DNA of 7,099 nucleotides from Methylococcaceae bacterium. Lineage in GTDB: Bacteria > Pseudomonadota > Gammaproteobacteria > Methylococcales > Methylomonadaceae. The notes under the pieces are model-generated. The model was not told where the DNA came from. It worked only from the letters and a program-made list of their open reading frames with translations, and ran no database searches. Positions 1-6,791 of this stretch are shown piece by piece; within the stretch, counting starts at the first letter, position 1; each line of letters starts with the position of its first letter. Made by a program: the position numbers and the translations under genes. The stretch spans positions 1 to 7,099 of the forward strand of contig RFQK01000078.1 in the NCBI GenBank assembly GCA_009925045.1, given 5' to 3'.

Positions 1-84
1 CTGGATAATCTCCCGAAAAACTGGAAATTAATCAAACAAAGTAAGGCGGGAGATGTGGTCTGTTATTTGTATCAGAACGCTTAA
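1..84 (+). CDS. C-terminal end of an unidentified protein (partial, 5' end outside window)
   Basis: Frame 1 is open from the first base to a TAA at 82-84 and encodes 27 residues, including NWKLIKQSKAGDVVCYLYQ and ending QNA. The mix of hydrophobic and charged residues looks like a real protein tail. Loosely, a Trp-x-Leu segment followed by a short strand and a terminal Tyr-rich end resembles the C-terminus of some membrane glycosyltransferases, but this is a vague resemblance and not an assignment. The stop lies about 145 bases upstream of the pmoC -35 box, so the gene is probably an independent unit. No signal peptide, motif or start codon is visible because only the end is present. The reality of the CDS is moderately supported; the function is unknown. 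Confidence 0.5.
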   Translation: MDNLPKNWKLIKQSKAGDVVCYLYQNA

Positions 85-146
85 AAAACGGACTTGCAAG
101 GCGAAGCGACACGCCCAAAATAGCCATAAAAATAAAGTTTTCAAAT

Positions 147-180
147 CGATTTGCCAGAGTGAAAAAACTGTGGCAAATTG
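147..180. repeat. Long imperfect inverted repeat upstream of the pmo promoter
   Basis: The arm CGATTTGCCA (147-156) pairs with TGGCAAATTG (171-180), with one G-T pair. After a single G-G mismatch (157/170), AGT (158-160) pairs with ACT (167-169), leaving a GAAAAA loop. This gives about 13 base pairs. No T-tract follows on the + strand, so it is not a convincing terminator for the upstream gene. On the - strand the bases after it are moderately T-rich. It ends about 50 bases before the -35 box, so it could be a regulator-binding site or the 3' end of the upstream transcript. Confidence 0.5.
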
Positions 181-236
181 TCGCAGGTATTGAATTGTCT
201 GGCTGTCAGTAAAAGAAAACAAAATTGTCTTGACAA
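176..236 (+). promoter_or_regulatory. Three AATTGTC repeats leading into the pmoC -35 box (possible operator)
   Basis: AATTGTC occurs at 176-182, 193-199 and 223-229, with start-to-start spacings of 17 and 30 bases. The last copy is part of the near-palindrome TTGTC-TT-GACAA (225-236), which overlaps the -35 hexamer at 230-235. A repeated short motif that merges with a palindrome over a promoter element is a typical arrangement for regulator binding. No known binding-site family was recognised, and A/T-rich 7-mers can recur by chance. Confidence 0.35.
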
Positions 237-257
237 GGTTTTCCGAACTGGTAGACT
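211..257 (+). promoter_or_regulatory. Sigma-70-type promoter of the pmoCAB operon
   Basis: A perfect -35 box TTGACA (230-235) is followed after 16 bases by TAGACT (252-257), which matches 4 of 6 positions of the -10 consensus. TG at 249-250, one base before the -10, makes an extended -10. An A-rich tract at 211-224 sits where an UP element would lie. Together these would make a strong promoter with transcription starting near 264. A sigma-70-like promoter upstream of pmoC is established for other gammaproteobacterial methanotrophs; the exact start here is inferred. Confidence 0.72.
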
Positions 258-263
258 GCGATC

Positions 264-376
264 CGCTTCCATGGACGGCAGTGGCCTTAGCTGGTAACGG
301 CTAAGGAGCTAACTAGGGAAAAAAATGAGCTCCCAAATTTTGTTTGGGAATTTAATAAATCTTTTAGGAGGTAGAA
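264..376 (+). promoter_or_regulatory. Structured 5' leader of pmoC mRNA
   Basis: The predicted leader of about 113 bases holds two hairpins. The first pairs CCTTAGCTG (285-293) with CGGCTAAGG (298-306), with one U-G pair, under a GUAA tetraloop (294-297) of the GNRA class. The second pairs TCCCAAA (331-337) with TTTGGGA (343-349) around a five-base loop. An alternative stem, GGAGCT (305-310) with AGCTCC (328-333), overlaps one arm of each and cannot form with both intact. No T-tract follows either hairpin, so attenuation by an intrinsic terminator is not apparent. The Shine-Dalgarno AGGAGG (366-371) stays outside all three stems. No known riboswitch class was recognised. mRNA stabilisation is the simplest reading; switching is speculative. 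Confidence 0.5.
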
Positions 377-1129
377 ATGGCTGCTACAACTGAATCAGTT
401 AAAGCTGATGCTGCGGAAGCACCGCTTTTAAATCAAAGAAACCTGTGGGCCGGCATCGCGCTCTACTTGGCTTTCTATTCTTTCATCCGTTGGTACGAAG
501 GCGTTTACGGCTGGTCAGCTGGTCTGGACTCATTCGCACCTGAGTTCGAAACATACTGGATGAACATGTTGTACATCGAGATCGTTGTCGAAGTTATCCT
601 GTTCGCAGGTATCAACGGCTACATCTGGAAAACACGTGATCGTAAAGTTATGTCAATCACTCCACGTGAAGAATTGCGTCGTCATTTCACACACTGGACA
701 TGGTTGGTATGCTACGGTTGGGCTATCTACTGGGGCGCTTCTTACTTCACAGAGCAAGACGGTACATGGCACCAAACTATCGTTCGTGATACTGACTTTA
801 CACCAAGTCACATCATCGAATTCTACCTGTCATACCCAATCTACATCATCACTGGTACAGCTTCTTTCATGTATGCAAAAACAAGACTGCCTACATACCA
901 AGAAGGTTTACACTTGATGTATCTGATTGCTGTTATCGGTCCTTTCATGATTCTGCCAAACGTTGGTTTGAATGAGTGGGGTCACACATTCTGGTTTATG
1001 GAAGAGTTGTTCGTTGCTCCATTGCACTACGGTTTCGTATTCTTTGGTTGGGCTGCTCTGGCTGTAATGGGTGTTGTGAACACCGAAGTAATGGCAATTA
1101 CAAAATTGCTGAAAAAAGACTTAGCTTAA
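377..1129 (+). CDS. pmoC: Particulate methane monooxygenase subunit C
   Basis: PmoC is an integral membrane subunit of pMMO, which oxidises methane to methanol in the (intra)cytoplasmic membrane. The 250-residue protein has about six hydrophobic segments (roughly 23-40, 61-84, 104-123, 146-167, 178-195 and 218-240). The conserved metal ligands are present. Asp128, His132 and His145 (in EQDGTWH and TPSHIIEFY) correspond to the CuC site Asp156/His160/His173 of the Methylococcus capsulatus Bath enzyme. Asn199, His203 and His217 (in NEWGH and APLHYG) correspond to the proposed CuD site Asn227/His231/His245. All six show the same offset of 28, so the difference lies only in a shorter N-terminus. 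The ATG is supported by AGGAGG five bases upstream. It is the first gene of the operon, directly behind the promoter and structured leader. It is intact, with nothing missing. Confidence 0.98.
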   Translation: MAATTESVKADAAEAPLLNQRNLWAGIALYLAFYSFIRWYEGVYGWSAGLDSFAPEFETYWMNMLYIEIVVEVILFAGINGYIWKTRDRKVMSITPREELRRHFTHWTWLVCYGWAIYWGASYFTEQDGTWHQTIVRDTDFTPSHIIEFYLSYPIYIITGTASFMYAKTRLPTYQEGLHLMYLIAVIGPFMILPNVGLNEWGHTFWFMEELFVAPLHYGFVFFGWAALAVMGVVNTEVMAITKLLKKDLA

Positions 1130-1162
1130 TTTCTAGCTGATCTTTAAAAGTAAATACTATCT

Positions 1163-1200
1163 CCTTTCTTGCCTCAATCTCGGTTGAGGCAAGATAAAGG
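1163..1200 (+). ncRNA. Stable intercistronic hairpin between pmoC and pmoA (cis RNA element)
   Basis: CTTGCCTCAA (1168-1177) pairs perfectly with TTGAGGCAAG (1184-1193) around a six-base loop. The stem continues with CCTTT (1163-1167) against AAAGG (1196-1200) across a two-base AT bulge, for about 15 base pairs. The downstream sequence is A-rich (GTGAAGTAAAA), not a T-tract, and pmoA follows with its own strong Shine-Dalgarno. Transcription termination is therefore unlikely. A role in RNA processing or in protecting the 3' end of a pmoC segment is plausible but inferred. Confidence 0.6.
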
Positions 1201-1244
1201 GTGAAGTAAAAAAAATATAATTTTAATTTTTTGGAGGTAAGCTA

Positions 1245-1994
1245 ATGAGCGCATCTCAATCAGCTGTACGTTCACGTGCGGAAGCGGTACAAGTTTCCCG
1301 TACGTTCGACTGGATGATTCTTTTCACACTGTTCACAGCAGTTCTGGGCGGTTACCACATTCACTATATGTTGACTGGCGGTGACTGGGATTTCTGGACT
1401 GACTGGAAAGATAGACGTCTGTGGGTAACCGTAGCACCTATCGTATCTATTACTTTCCCTGCAGCTGTTCAAGCTTGCTTGTGGTGGAGATACCGTTTAC
1501 CAGTTGGCGCAACCATTTCTGTTGTTGCTCTGATGATTGGTGAGTGGATCAACCGTTACTTGAACTTCTGGGGTTGGACATATTTCCCAGTTAACATTTG
1601 CTTCCCATCTAACCTGATCCCAGGCGCTATCGTTCTTGACGTTATCCTGATGTTAGGTAACAGCATGACTTTGACTGCTGTTGTTGGTGGTTTGGCTTAT
1701 GGTTTGTTGTTCTATCCAGGCAACTGGCCAGTAATTGCTCCTCTGCACGTGCCTGTTGAATACAACGGCATGATGATGACTCTGGCTGACTTACAAGGTT
1801 ACCACTATGTAAGAACAGGTACACCTGAGTACATCCGTATGGTAGAGAAAGGTACTTTAAGAACCTTCGGTAAAGACGTTGCTCCAGTATCAGCGTTCTT
1901 CTCTGGTTTCGTTTCTATCATTATCTACTTCTTGTGGCATTTCTTCGGCAGATGGTTCGCGAAAACCGACTTCATCTCTGATGACGCATCTTAA
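1245..1994 (+). CDS. pmoA: Particulate methane monooxygenase subunit A
   Basis: PmoA is the mostly transmembrane pMMO subunit and the usual marker gene for methanotrophs. The 249-residue product is close to the family's usual 247 or so. It contains the hallmark GGDWDFWTDWKDRR stretch (from residue 45), WINRYLNFWGW (101-111), NGMMMTLADLQGYHYVRTG (174-192) and FGKDVAPVSAFFS (208-220). Hydrophobic segments lie at about 23-43, 59-81, 86-106, 113-170 (several spans) and 215-235. The binding site of survey primer A189f is seen at 1380-1397 with one mismatch. The ATG has GGAGGT (1233-1238) six bases upstream. The 115-base gap from pmoC contains a stable hairpin but no terminator. The sequence resembles type Ia (Methylobacter-like) PmoA and differs from AmoA and type II PmoA; the genus is not resolved. 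Confidence 0.98.
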   Translation: MSASQSAVRSRAEAVQVSRTFDWMILFTLFTAVLGGYHIHYMLTGGDWDFWTDWKDRRLWVTVAPIVSITFPAAVQACLWWRYRLPVGATISVVALMIGEWINRYLNFWGWTYFPVNICFPSNLIPGAIVLDVILMLGNSMTLTAVVGGLAYGLLFYPGNWPVIAPLHVPVEYNGMMMTLADLQGYHYVRTGTPEYIRMVEKGTLRTFGKDVAPVSAFFSGFVSIIIYFLWHFFGRWFAKTDFISDDAS

Positions 1995-2018
1995 GTTGTA
2001 AATCTGATAATAAATGAA

Positions 2019-2042
2019 CTGACAATGCGGTTAATTTGTCAG
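2019..2042 (+). repeat. Small inverted repeat in the pmoA-pmoB gap
   Basis: CTGACAA (2019-2025) pairs with TTGTCAG (2036-2042), seven base pairs around a ten-base loop, 25 bases after the pmoA stop. No T-tract follows, so it is probably a minor RNA hairpin and not a terminator. It repeats the placement of a hairpin in the pmoC-pmoA gap but shares no sequence with it. Confidence 0.4.
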
Positions 2043-2060
2043 AAGATCTTAATTACAAGA

Positions 2061-2080
2061 TTCTCTAGTAATAGAGGAGG
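2061..2080 (+). promoter_or_regulatory. Hairpin overlapping the pmoB Shine-Dalgarno
   Basis: CTCTA (2063-2067) pairs with TAGAG (2072-2076) under a GUAA (GNRA) tetraloop. The stem can extend by a U-G and a U-A pair to 2061/2078. The Shine-Dalgarno AGGAGG (2075-2080), five bases before the pmoB ATG, loses its first bases into this stem. The stem is short and rich in A-U pairs, so it could modulate pmoB translation only weakly. Function is inferred. Confidence 0.4.
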
Positions 2081-2085
2081 AAATT

Positions 2086-3327
2086 ATGAAAATTAAAGAC
2101 AGAGTTTTAAAACTGTCGTTCATTGCTCTGCTGATCAGCATGACAGCTGCGATGTTCTACGCACCAACAGCTTCTGCTCACGGTGAAAAATCACAGGCTG
2201 CGTTCATGCGTATGCGTACCATCCACTGGTTCGACCTGCACTGGTCAAAAGAAGAAGTGGCTGTTAACGATACTATGACTCTGCACGGTAAATTCTTAGT
2301 ATTTGCTGGCTGGCCAGAAACTGTTGATAAACCAGAAGTATCTTTCTTGAACATCGGTATCCCAGGTCCAGTATTTATCCGTGCTGGTTCTTGGATTGGT
2401 GGTCAATTGGTTCCACGTTCAGTTTCTCTGGAACTGGGTGAAACTTATGAGTTCAAAGTATTGTTGAAAGCACGTCGTCCAGGTGACTGGCACGTTCACT
2501 CAATGATGAACGTACAAGGTGGTGGTCCTATCATCGGTCCAGGTAAATGGGTAACTGTTACTGGTTCAATGGCTGACTTCGTTAACCCTGTAACTACTTT
2601 GACAGGTCAAACAATTGACTTGGAAAGCTATGCTCTGGATAACGTTTATTTCTGGCACGCTGTATGGTTCGCAATCGCGTTCGCATGGTTGTTGTTCTGG
2701 ATCAAACGTCCATTGTTCGTTCCACGTCACATCGCTGTAAGCACAGGCAAAGCTAACACTTTGATCTCTGCTGGCGATAAAAAAGTTGGTTTAGCATTTG
2801 CTCTGGGTACAGTAGTGATCGTTGCTGCTTCTATGGGCTCAACCAATGACAAATATCCTGTAACTACTCCATTGCAAGCTGGTTTGTTGCGTGGTATGAA
2901 AACCTTCCAAATGCCTGAACAAACTGTTTCAGTTAAAGTAGAAGACGCTACATACCGTGTACCAGGTCGTGCGATGAACATGACACTGACTATCACTAAC
3001 AATGGTGATTCAGCTGTTCGTTTAGGTGAGTTTGAAACTGCTGGTGTTCGTTTCTTAGACCCAGCTGTTCATGAAGATGACACAAACTATCCTGATGACT
3101 TGTTGGCTGAAGAAGGTCTGACTGTTAGCGATAACAGCCCATTAGCTCCAGGTGAAAGCCGTACTGTTGAAGTAACTGCTTCTGACGCTGCTTGGGAAGT
3201 ATATCGTTTAGCTGACTTGATCTACGATCCAGATAGCCGTTTCGCAGGTCTGTTGTTCTTCTGGGATGCTAAAGGTACACGTCAAATGGTAACAGTTGAC
3301 GCTCCTCTGATCCCAACCTTCATCTAA
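2086..3327 (+). CDS. pmoB: Particulate methane monooxygenase subunit B
   Basis: PmoB carries the periplasmic cupredoxin-like domains of pMMO. The 413-residue product starts with a signal peptide (KIKDR, then a hydrophobic core, then APTASA) with likely cleavage after Ala31, which leaves His32 as the mature N-terminus. This fits the known CuB site, where the amino-terminal His and an HxH pair bind copper. Here these are His32, His136 and His138 (in GDWHVHSMM), one less than Bath numbering (33/137/139). Two membrane segments (about 189-206 and 234-251) separate the N-terminal and C-terminal soluble domains. His47 matches Bath His48 of the bis-His site, but the position for Bath His72 appears to be Leu71. 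The ATG has AGGAGG five bases upstream. It is the last gene of the operon, followed by an intrinsic terminator. Confidence 0.98.
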   Translation: MKIKDRVLKLSFIALLISMTAAMFYAPTASAHGEKSQAAFMRMRTIHWFDLHWSKEEVAVNDTMTLHGKFLVFAGWPETVDKPEVSFLNIGIPGPVFIRAGSWIGGQLVPRSVSLELGETYEFKVLLKARRPGDWHVHSMMNVQGGGPIIGPGKWVTVTGSMADFVNPVTTLTGQTIDLESYALDNVYFWHAVWFAIAFAWLLFWIKRPLFVPRHIAVSTGKANTLISAGDKKVGLAFALGTVVIVAASMGSTNDKYPVTTPLQAGLLRGMKTFQMPEQTVSVKVEDATYRVPGRAMNMTLTITNNGDSAVRLGEFETAGVRFLDPAVHEDDTNYPDDLLAEEGLTVSDNSPLAPGESRTVEVTASDAAWEVYRLADLIYDPDSRFAGLLFFWDAKGTRQMVTVDAPLIPTFI

Positions 3328-3335
3328 TGATGGTG

Positions 3336-3355
3336 TGCTTGGCTTAGGTCAAGCA
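3336..3355 (+). repeat. Short hairpin just after pmoB
   Basis: TGCTTG (3336-3341) pairs with CAAGCA (3350-3355) around an eight-base loop, nine bases before the operon terminator. It has no T-tract of its own. It may add to 3'-end protection of the pmo transcript or may be incidental. Confidence 0.35.
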
Positions 3356-3363
3356 TGAGGATG

Positions 3364-3402
3364 AAAAACCCTCGTTATCGAAAGATAGCGGGGGTTTTTT
3401 TT
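3364..3402 (+). terminator. Intrinsic terminator of the pmoCAB operon
   Basis: A 16-base-pair stem (3364-3379 with 3384-3399, two G-U pairs) is closed by a GAAA tetraloop (3380-3383). It has the A-tract/T-tract form: AAAAACCC on the 5' arm and GGGGG followed by eight T (3395-3402). It lies 36 bases after the pmoB stop, with no gene between. This is a textbook strong Rho-independent terminator, so the downstream gene is probably expressed mainly from its own promoter. Confidence 0.93.
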
Positions 3403-3457
3403 ACCCGAGTTAAATAGAATGTTAAAGATTAAAAAAGCTTAAACCAAAGGGTAAGGT

Positions 3458-3883
3458 ATGAAATATTTATTGATGCTGAGTATTGTTTTTGCATTAACTG
3501 GATGTGCTGAAAAACAAGAATTCGAGCAAGTAGTACTTGAGAAAATGAAGATCGAAAAAGATATAAAAGATTACAAAATCGATCCAGAAGAAATGACCAA
3601 ATGTGTGACCAGTAAAACTGCGATGAAAATGGATGGAATTTTTCCAGGCGACCCACGCAGAATGCAGGCTTACAAGAACTATATAAAAATGATTACCTTA
3701 ACGGAGTCATCGGATCCTAAAAAAACTTTGGATGAATTACGCACAGACTTCGGATCACCAAAGGGTCTAGCAGATGCACATGCAAATTATGCAGAAAGCA
3801 TAGTGGAGTGTTTGTCAGGTCTGGTAACGGGTGAGGAAGAAAAAATTCAGGCCGTCATTGAGCAACCTGCAACCAAACCTTAA
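3458..3883 (+). CDS. Predicted lipoprotein of unknown function
   Basis: The 141-residue product begins MKYLLMLSIVFALTGCAEK. This is a short positive N-region, a hydrophobic core and a lipobox LTGC with the lipidated Cys at 16, so it should be exported and membrane-anchored. After the lipobox comes a charged, probably helical stretch (18-40), then a mostly helical domain with two further cysteines, Cys49 and Cys118, that could form a disulfide in the periplasm. I recognise no family. The ATG is chosen because AAAGGG (3446-3451) sits six bases upstream and the signal sequence starts there. It follows pmoB in the same direction but behind a strong terminator. A TAGAAT at 3415-3420 could be a -10 box, with no good -35. 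It converges on valS. A link to pMMO is possible by position only. Confidence 0.85.
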   Translation: MKYLLMLSIVFALTGCAEKQEFEQVVLEKMKIEKDIKDYKIDPEEMTKCVTSKTAMKMDGIFPGDPRRMQAYKNYIKMITLTESSDPKKTLDELRTDFGSPKGLADAHANYAESIVECLSGLVTGEEEKIQAVIEQPATKP

Positions 3884-3891
3884 TAAGTAAA

Positions 3892-3919
3892 CCTGGATTG
3901 CCGGGCAATCCAGGCTTTT
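3892..3919. terminator. Shared terminator hairpin between the converging lipoprotein gene and valS
   Basis: CCTGGATTGC (3892-3901) pairs perfectly with GCAATCCAGG (3905-3914), ten base pairs with a three-base loop, followed on the + strand by CTTTT. On the - strand the following bases start TTTACTTATT. Both T-tracts are weak. Its position 8 bases after one stop and 11 bases beyond the valS stop strongly suggests a bidirectional terminator. Confidence 0.8.
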
Positions 3920-3925
3920 ACAACT

Positions 3926-6760
3926 TTATAACAGACTAATTTTGGCGTGTTGCTCACGTAAATTATCTAAACTGGATTGTAGTGCAAGCAGCTTTTCCCG
4001 TTCTTTACTGATGACATCTTCAGGCGCTTTATCAACAAAAGCGGGATTATTTAATTTACCTTCGATACGTGGTAGATCTTTTTCGATACGCTGAATTTCT
4101 TTTTCTAAGCGTGATAATTCAGCTTGTTTATCAATTAAGCCTTTCATTGGAATGAGAATCTTAAGTTCTCCGACCAGAGCGATAGCAGATTCCGGTGCGT
4201 TGTCGTTAGATTCTAACCATGCAATCGATTCAATACGACCTAACTTGAGCAGATAGTTCAGCGTTTTGTCATAGTGTTGACGGTCTAATTCACTACCATT
4301 CTGCAATAAAACCTGCAAAGGTTTACCTGGTGCAATATTCATTTCACCACGGATTCTGCGTATACCAAGAATAAAATCCATAACCCAATTGATTTGGGTC
4401 ACAGCAAGCGCACCATCAGCAGTAGTTAAACTGTCAGTGACTGGATAGGGTTGCAACATTATGGTGGCAGAAGTAGTGCCTGCAAGCGGCGCCACACGTT
4501 GCCAAATTTCTTCAGTAATAAATGGAATGATGGGATGAGCCAGTCTTAGCAGAGTCTCAAGGACAGTCACCAGAGTTTGACGTGTACCACGTTGCAGTTT
4601 TTCATCATCACTTTGTAATGAGATCTTTGCAAGTTCCAGATACCAGTCGCAGTACTCATTCCAGGTAAAGTCGTAGATGGCTGAAGACGCCAAATCAAAA
4701 CGATATTGCTCAATGGCATCACTGGTTTCATTAATTACCTGATTCAGGCGAGAACGTATCCATATATCAGCTGGACTATAGTGACAATCTGCACAGCCTA
4801 AGCCATTATCCTGATCCTCAGTGTTCATGAGGACAAATCGTGCCGCATTCCATAGTTTGTTACAGAAATTACGATAACCTTCAGTTCTGGCTAAATCAAA
4901 ACGGATATCGCGTCCGGTTGAGGCTAATGAGGCAAAAGTGAACCTTAAGGCATCGGTACCAAATGAGGCAATGCCATCTGGAAATTGCTTACGGGTCGCC
5001 TGCTCAATTTTCTTGGCCAAGTGCGGTTGCATCATGCCAGAAATGCGTTTTGCCACCAGGCTTTCTAAATCAATGCCATCAATAATATCGATAGGATCTA
5101 AGACATTGCCTTTAGACTTAGACATTTTTTGGCCTTCGGCATCGCGTACCAGACCGTGTATATAGACTTCTTTAAACGGGACTTCACCCTGGAATTTCAA
5201 ACCCATCATGATCATCCGGGCTACCCAGAAGAAAATAATGTCAAAGCCCGTGACCAGCACGCTGGTGGGGTAATATTGGGCTAACTCAGGTGTTTTGTCG
5301 GGCCAGCCTAGCGTTGAAAATGGCCACAGCGCCGATGAAAACCAAGTATCCAGTACATCCTCATCTTGAAATAAGACGTAATCAGCTGCCAGTCCATGTT
5401 TTTCACGAATGGCTAGTTCGGATGTGCCAACATAGGTATTGCCGAGTTCGTCATACCAGGCTGGAATACGGTGACCCCACCAGATTTGACGTGAGATACA
5501 CCAATCCTGAATATTACGCATCCATTCAAAATAGGTGTTCTTCCAATTATCAGGTACAAATTTAATCGAACCATTTTCAACGGCTTCAATGGCGGGTTGC
5601 GCTAATGGTGCGATTTTGACATACCATTGATTGGTTAAAAACGGTTCAATCACAGCTCCAGTCCGGTCGCCACGCGGCACCATTAATTTATGATCAACAA
5701 TTTTTTCGAGTAAACCCTGGTTTTCAAGGTCACTAATAATGCGTTTGCGCGCCTCGAAGCGATCCAAACCGATATAGGCTGCAGGAATCAGGTTTTCGTC
5801 ATCTTGATTGCTACGAATAGTGGCATCAACGGTAAAAATATTAATTAAGCCATTATGTGGTAAGTCAGCAATCGCAGTGATATGTTTATGACGTGACCAA
5901 ACCTCATAATCATTAAAATCATGGGCAGGAGTGATCTTAACGCAACCCGTACCAAATTCTGGGTCTACGTATTCATCGGCAATGATGGGGATTTTACGGC
6001 CAGTCAGTGGTAATAAGACGAATTCACCCAGCAAATGTTTATAGCGCTCGTCTTCAGGGTGGATAGCGACGGCCGCATCACCCAGCAGGGTCTCTGGGCG
6101 TGTGGTCGCAACAATTAAATGCCCTTTGCCGTTGCTCAAAGGGTAGCGCATATGCCACATTGAGCCGTTTTCTTCTTCAGAAATGACTTCAAGGTCGGAG
6201 ACCGCAGTGTGTAACACTGGGTCCCAGTTGACCAGACGTTTGCCGCGGTAAATCAAGCCTTCTTCGTAGAGACGGATAAACACTTCTTGTACGGCGTCCG
6301 ACATGCCGTCATCCATGGTAAAACGCTCTTTTGCCCAGTCAAGAGATGAGCCCATACGACGTAATTGACGGGTAATGGTGCCACCTGATTGCTCTTTCCA
6401 TTCCCAGACTTTTTCAACAAACGCCTCTCTGCCGAGGTCGTGGCGGGTTTTACCTTCGGCGTTGAGCAAACGTTCAACCACCATTTGGGTAGCAATACCC
6501 GCATGGTCAGTCCCCGGCTGCCATAAGGTATCGAAACCTTTCATACGGTGGTAGCGGGTCAGGGCATCCATGATGGTGTCCTGAAAGGCATGGCCCATAT
6601 GCAAACTGCCGGTTACATTGGGCGGCGGAATCATGATGCAATAGGAATTCTTATTCGCCTCACTCGGATTGGCGGCTGTGGGTGCAGCAAAATAAGCGTG
6701 TTGCTCCCAAACTTGATACCAGCGTTGTTCAATTGCGTGGGGGGAATAGGTTTTTTCCAT
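3926..6760 (-). CDS. valS: Valine--tRNA ligase (valyl-tRNA synthetase)
   Basis: This cytoplasmic class I aminoacyl-tRNA synthetase charges tRNA-Val using ATP. The 944-residue length fits the bacterial family (E. coli 951), and the alignment to E. coli ValS is evident by eye along its length. The HIGH signature is in [13 protein letters not shown] (45-57) and KMSKS is at 545-549. The editing (CP1) domain carries [11 protein letters not shown] (from 218) and [15 protein letters not shown], with HDFND at 280-284. [19 protein letters not shown] and [19 protein letters not shown] follow, then the anticodon-binding region ([32 protein letters not shown]). A C-terminal coiled coil occupies about 880-944. 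No in-frame ATG lies just upstream, so the start is secure although the Shine-Dalgarno is weak. No clear -35 was seen; TAAAAT at 6811-6806 could be a -10. Confidence 0.98.
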   Translation of the reverse strand: MEKTYSPHAIEQRWYQVWEQHAYFAAPTAANPSEANKNSYCIMIPPPNVTGSLHMGHAFQDTIMDALTRYHRMKGFDTLWQPGTDHAGIATQMVVERLLNAEGKTRHDLGREAFVEKVWEWKEQSGGTITRQLRRMGSSLDWAKERFTMDDGMSDAVQEVFIRLYEEGLIYRGKRLVNWDPVLHTAVSDLEVISEEENGSMWHMRYPLSNGKGHLIVATTRPETLLGDAAVAIHPEDERYKHLLGEFVLLPLTGRKIPIIADEYVDPEFGTGCVKITPAHDFNDYEVWSRHKHITAIADLPHNGLINIFTVDATIRSNQDDENLIPAAYIGLDRFEARKRIISDLENQGLLEKIVDHKLMVPRGDRTGAVIEPFLTNQWYVKIAPLAQPAIEAVENGSIKFVPDNWKNTYFEWMRNIQDWCISRQIWWGHRIPAWYDELGNTYVGTSELAIREKHGLAADYVLFQDEDVLDTWFSSALWPFSTLGWPDKTPELAQYYPTSVLVTGFDIIFFWVARMIMMGLKFQGEVPFKEVYIHGLVRDAEGQKMSKSKGNVLDPIDIIDGIDLESLVAKRISGMMQPHLAKKIEQATRKQFPDGIASFGTDALRFTFASLASTGRDIRFDLARTEGYRNFCNKLWNAARFVLMNTEDQDNGLGCADCHYSPADIWIRSRLNQVINETSDAIEQYRFDLASSAIYDFTWNEYCDWYLELAKISLQSDDEKLQRGTRQTLVTVLETLLRLAHPIIPFITEEIWQRVAPLAGTTSATIMLQPYPVTDSLTTADGALAVTQINWVMDFILGIRRIRGEMNIAPGKPLQVLLQNGSELDRQHYDKTLNYLLKLGRIESIAWLESNDNAPESAIALVGELKILIPMKGLIDKQAELSRLEKEIQRIEKDLPRIEGKLNNPAFVDKAPEDVISKEREKLLALQSSLDNLREQHAKISLL

Positions 6761-6791
6761 ATTACAAAATGATGTTGAATGAACGGGGTGG

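Noticed and set aside
28..222. 64-codon open frame on the - strand in the pmo upstream region
   Set aside because: It overlaps the end of the partial + strand gene and the inverted repeat at 147-180, its protein looks like translated AT-rich DNA, and no family is recognisable.
285..306. Leader hairpin as an attenuator or tRNA-like element
   Set aside because: No T-tract follows the hairpin, and no tRNA cloverleaf or leader peptide is visible. It is kept only as a structured leader.
585..917. 110-codon open frame on the + strand inside pmoC
   Set aside because: It is an out-of-frame shadow of pmoC. The pmoC frame carries all the conserved ligands, and this product is low in complexity and unlike any family.
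2727..3002. 91-codon open frame on the - strand inside pmoB
   Set aside because: It is antisense to a conserved pmoB region and has no independent features supporting it.
3415..3420. TAGAAT as a -10 box for the lipoprotein gene
   Set aside because: No acceptable -35 hexamer lies at 16-18 bases upstream, where the terminator T-tract sits, so it is not listed as a promoter.
4781..4795. CxxCH (Cys-Ala-Asp-Cys-His, residues 656-660) in ValS, resembling a haem c attachment motif
   Set aside because: ValS is cytoplasmic with no export signal, and the motif falls in a variable linker where the E. coli enzyme has different residues. It is coincidental.
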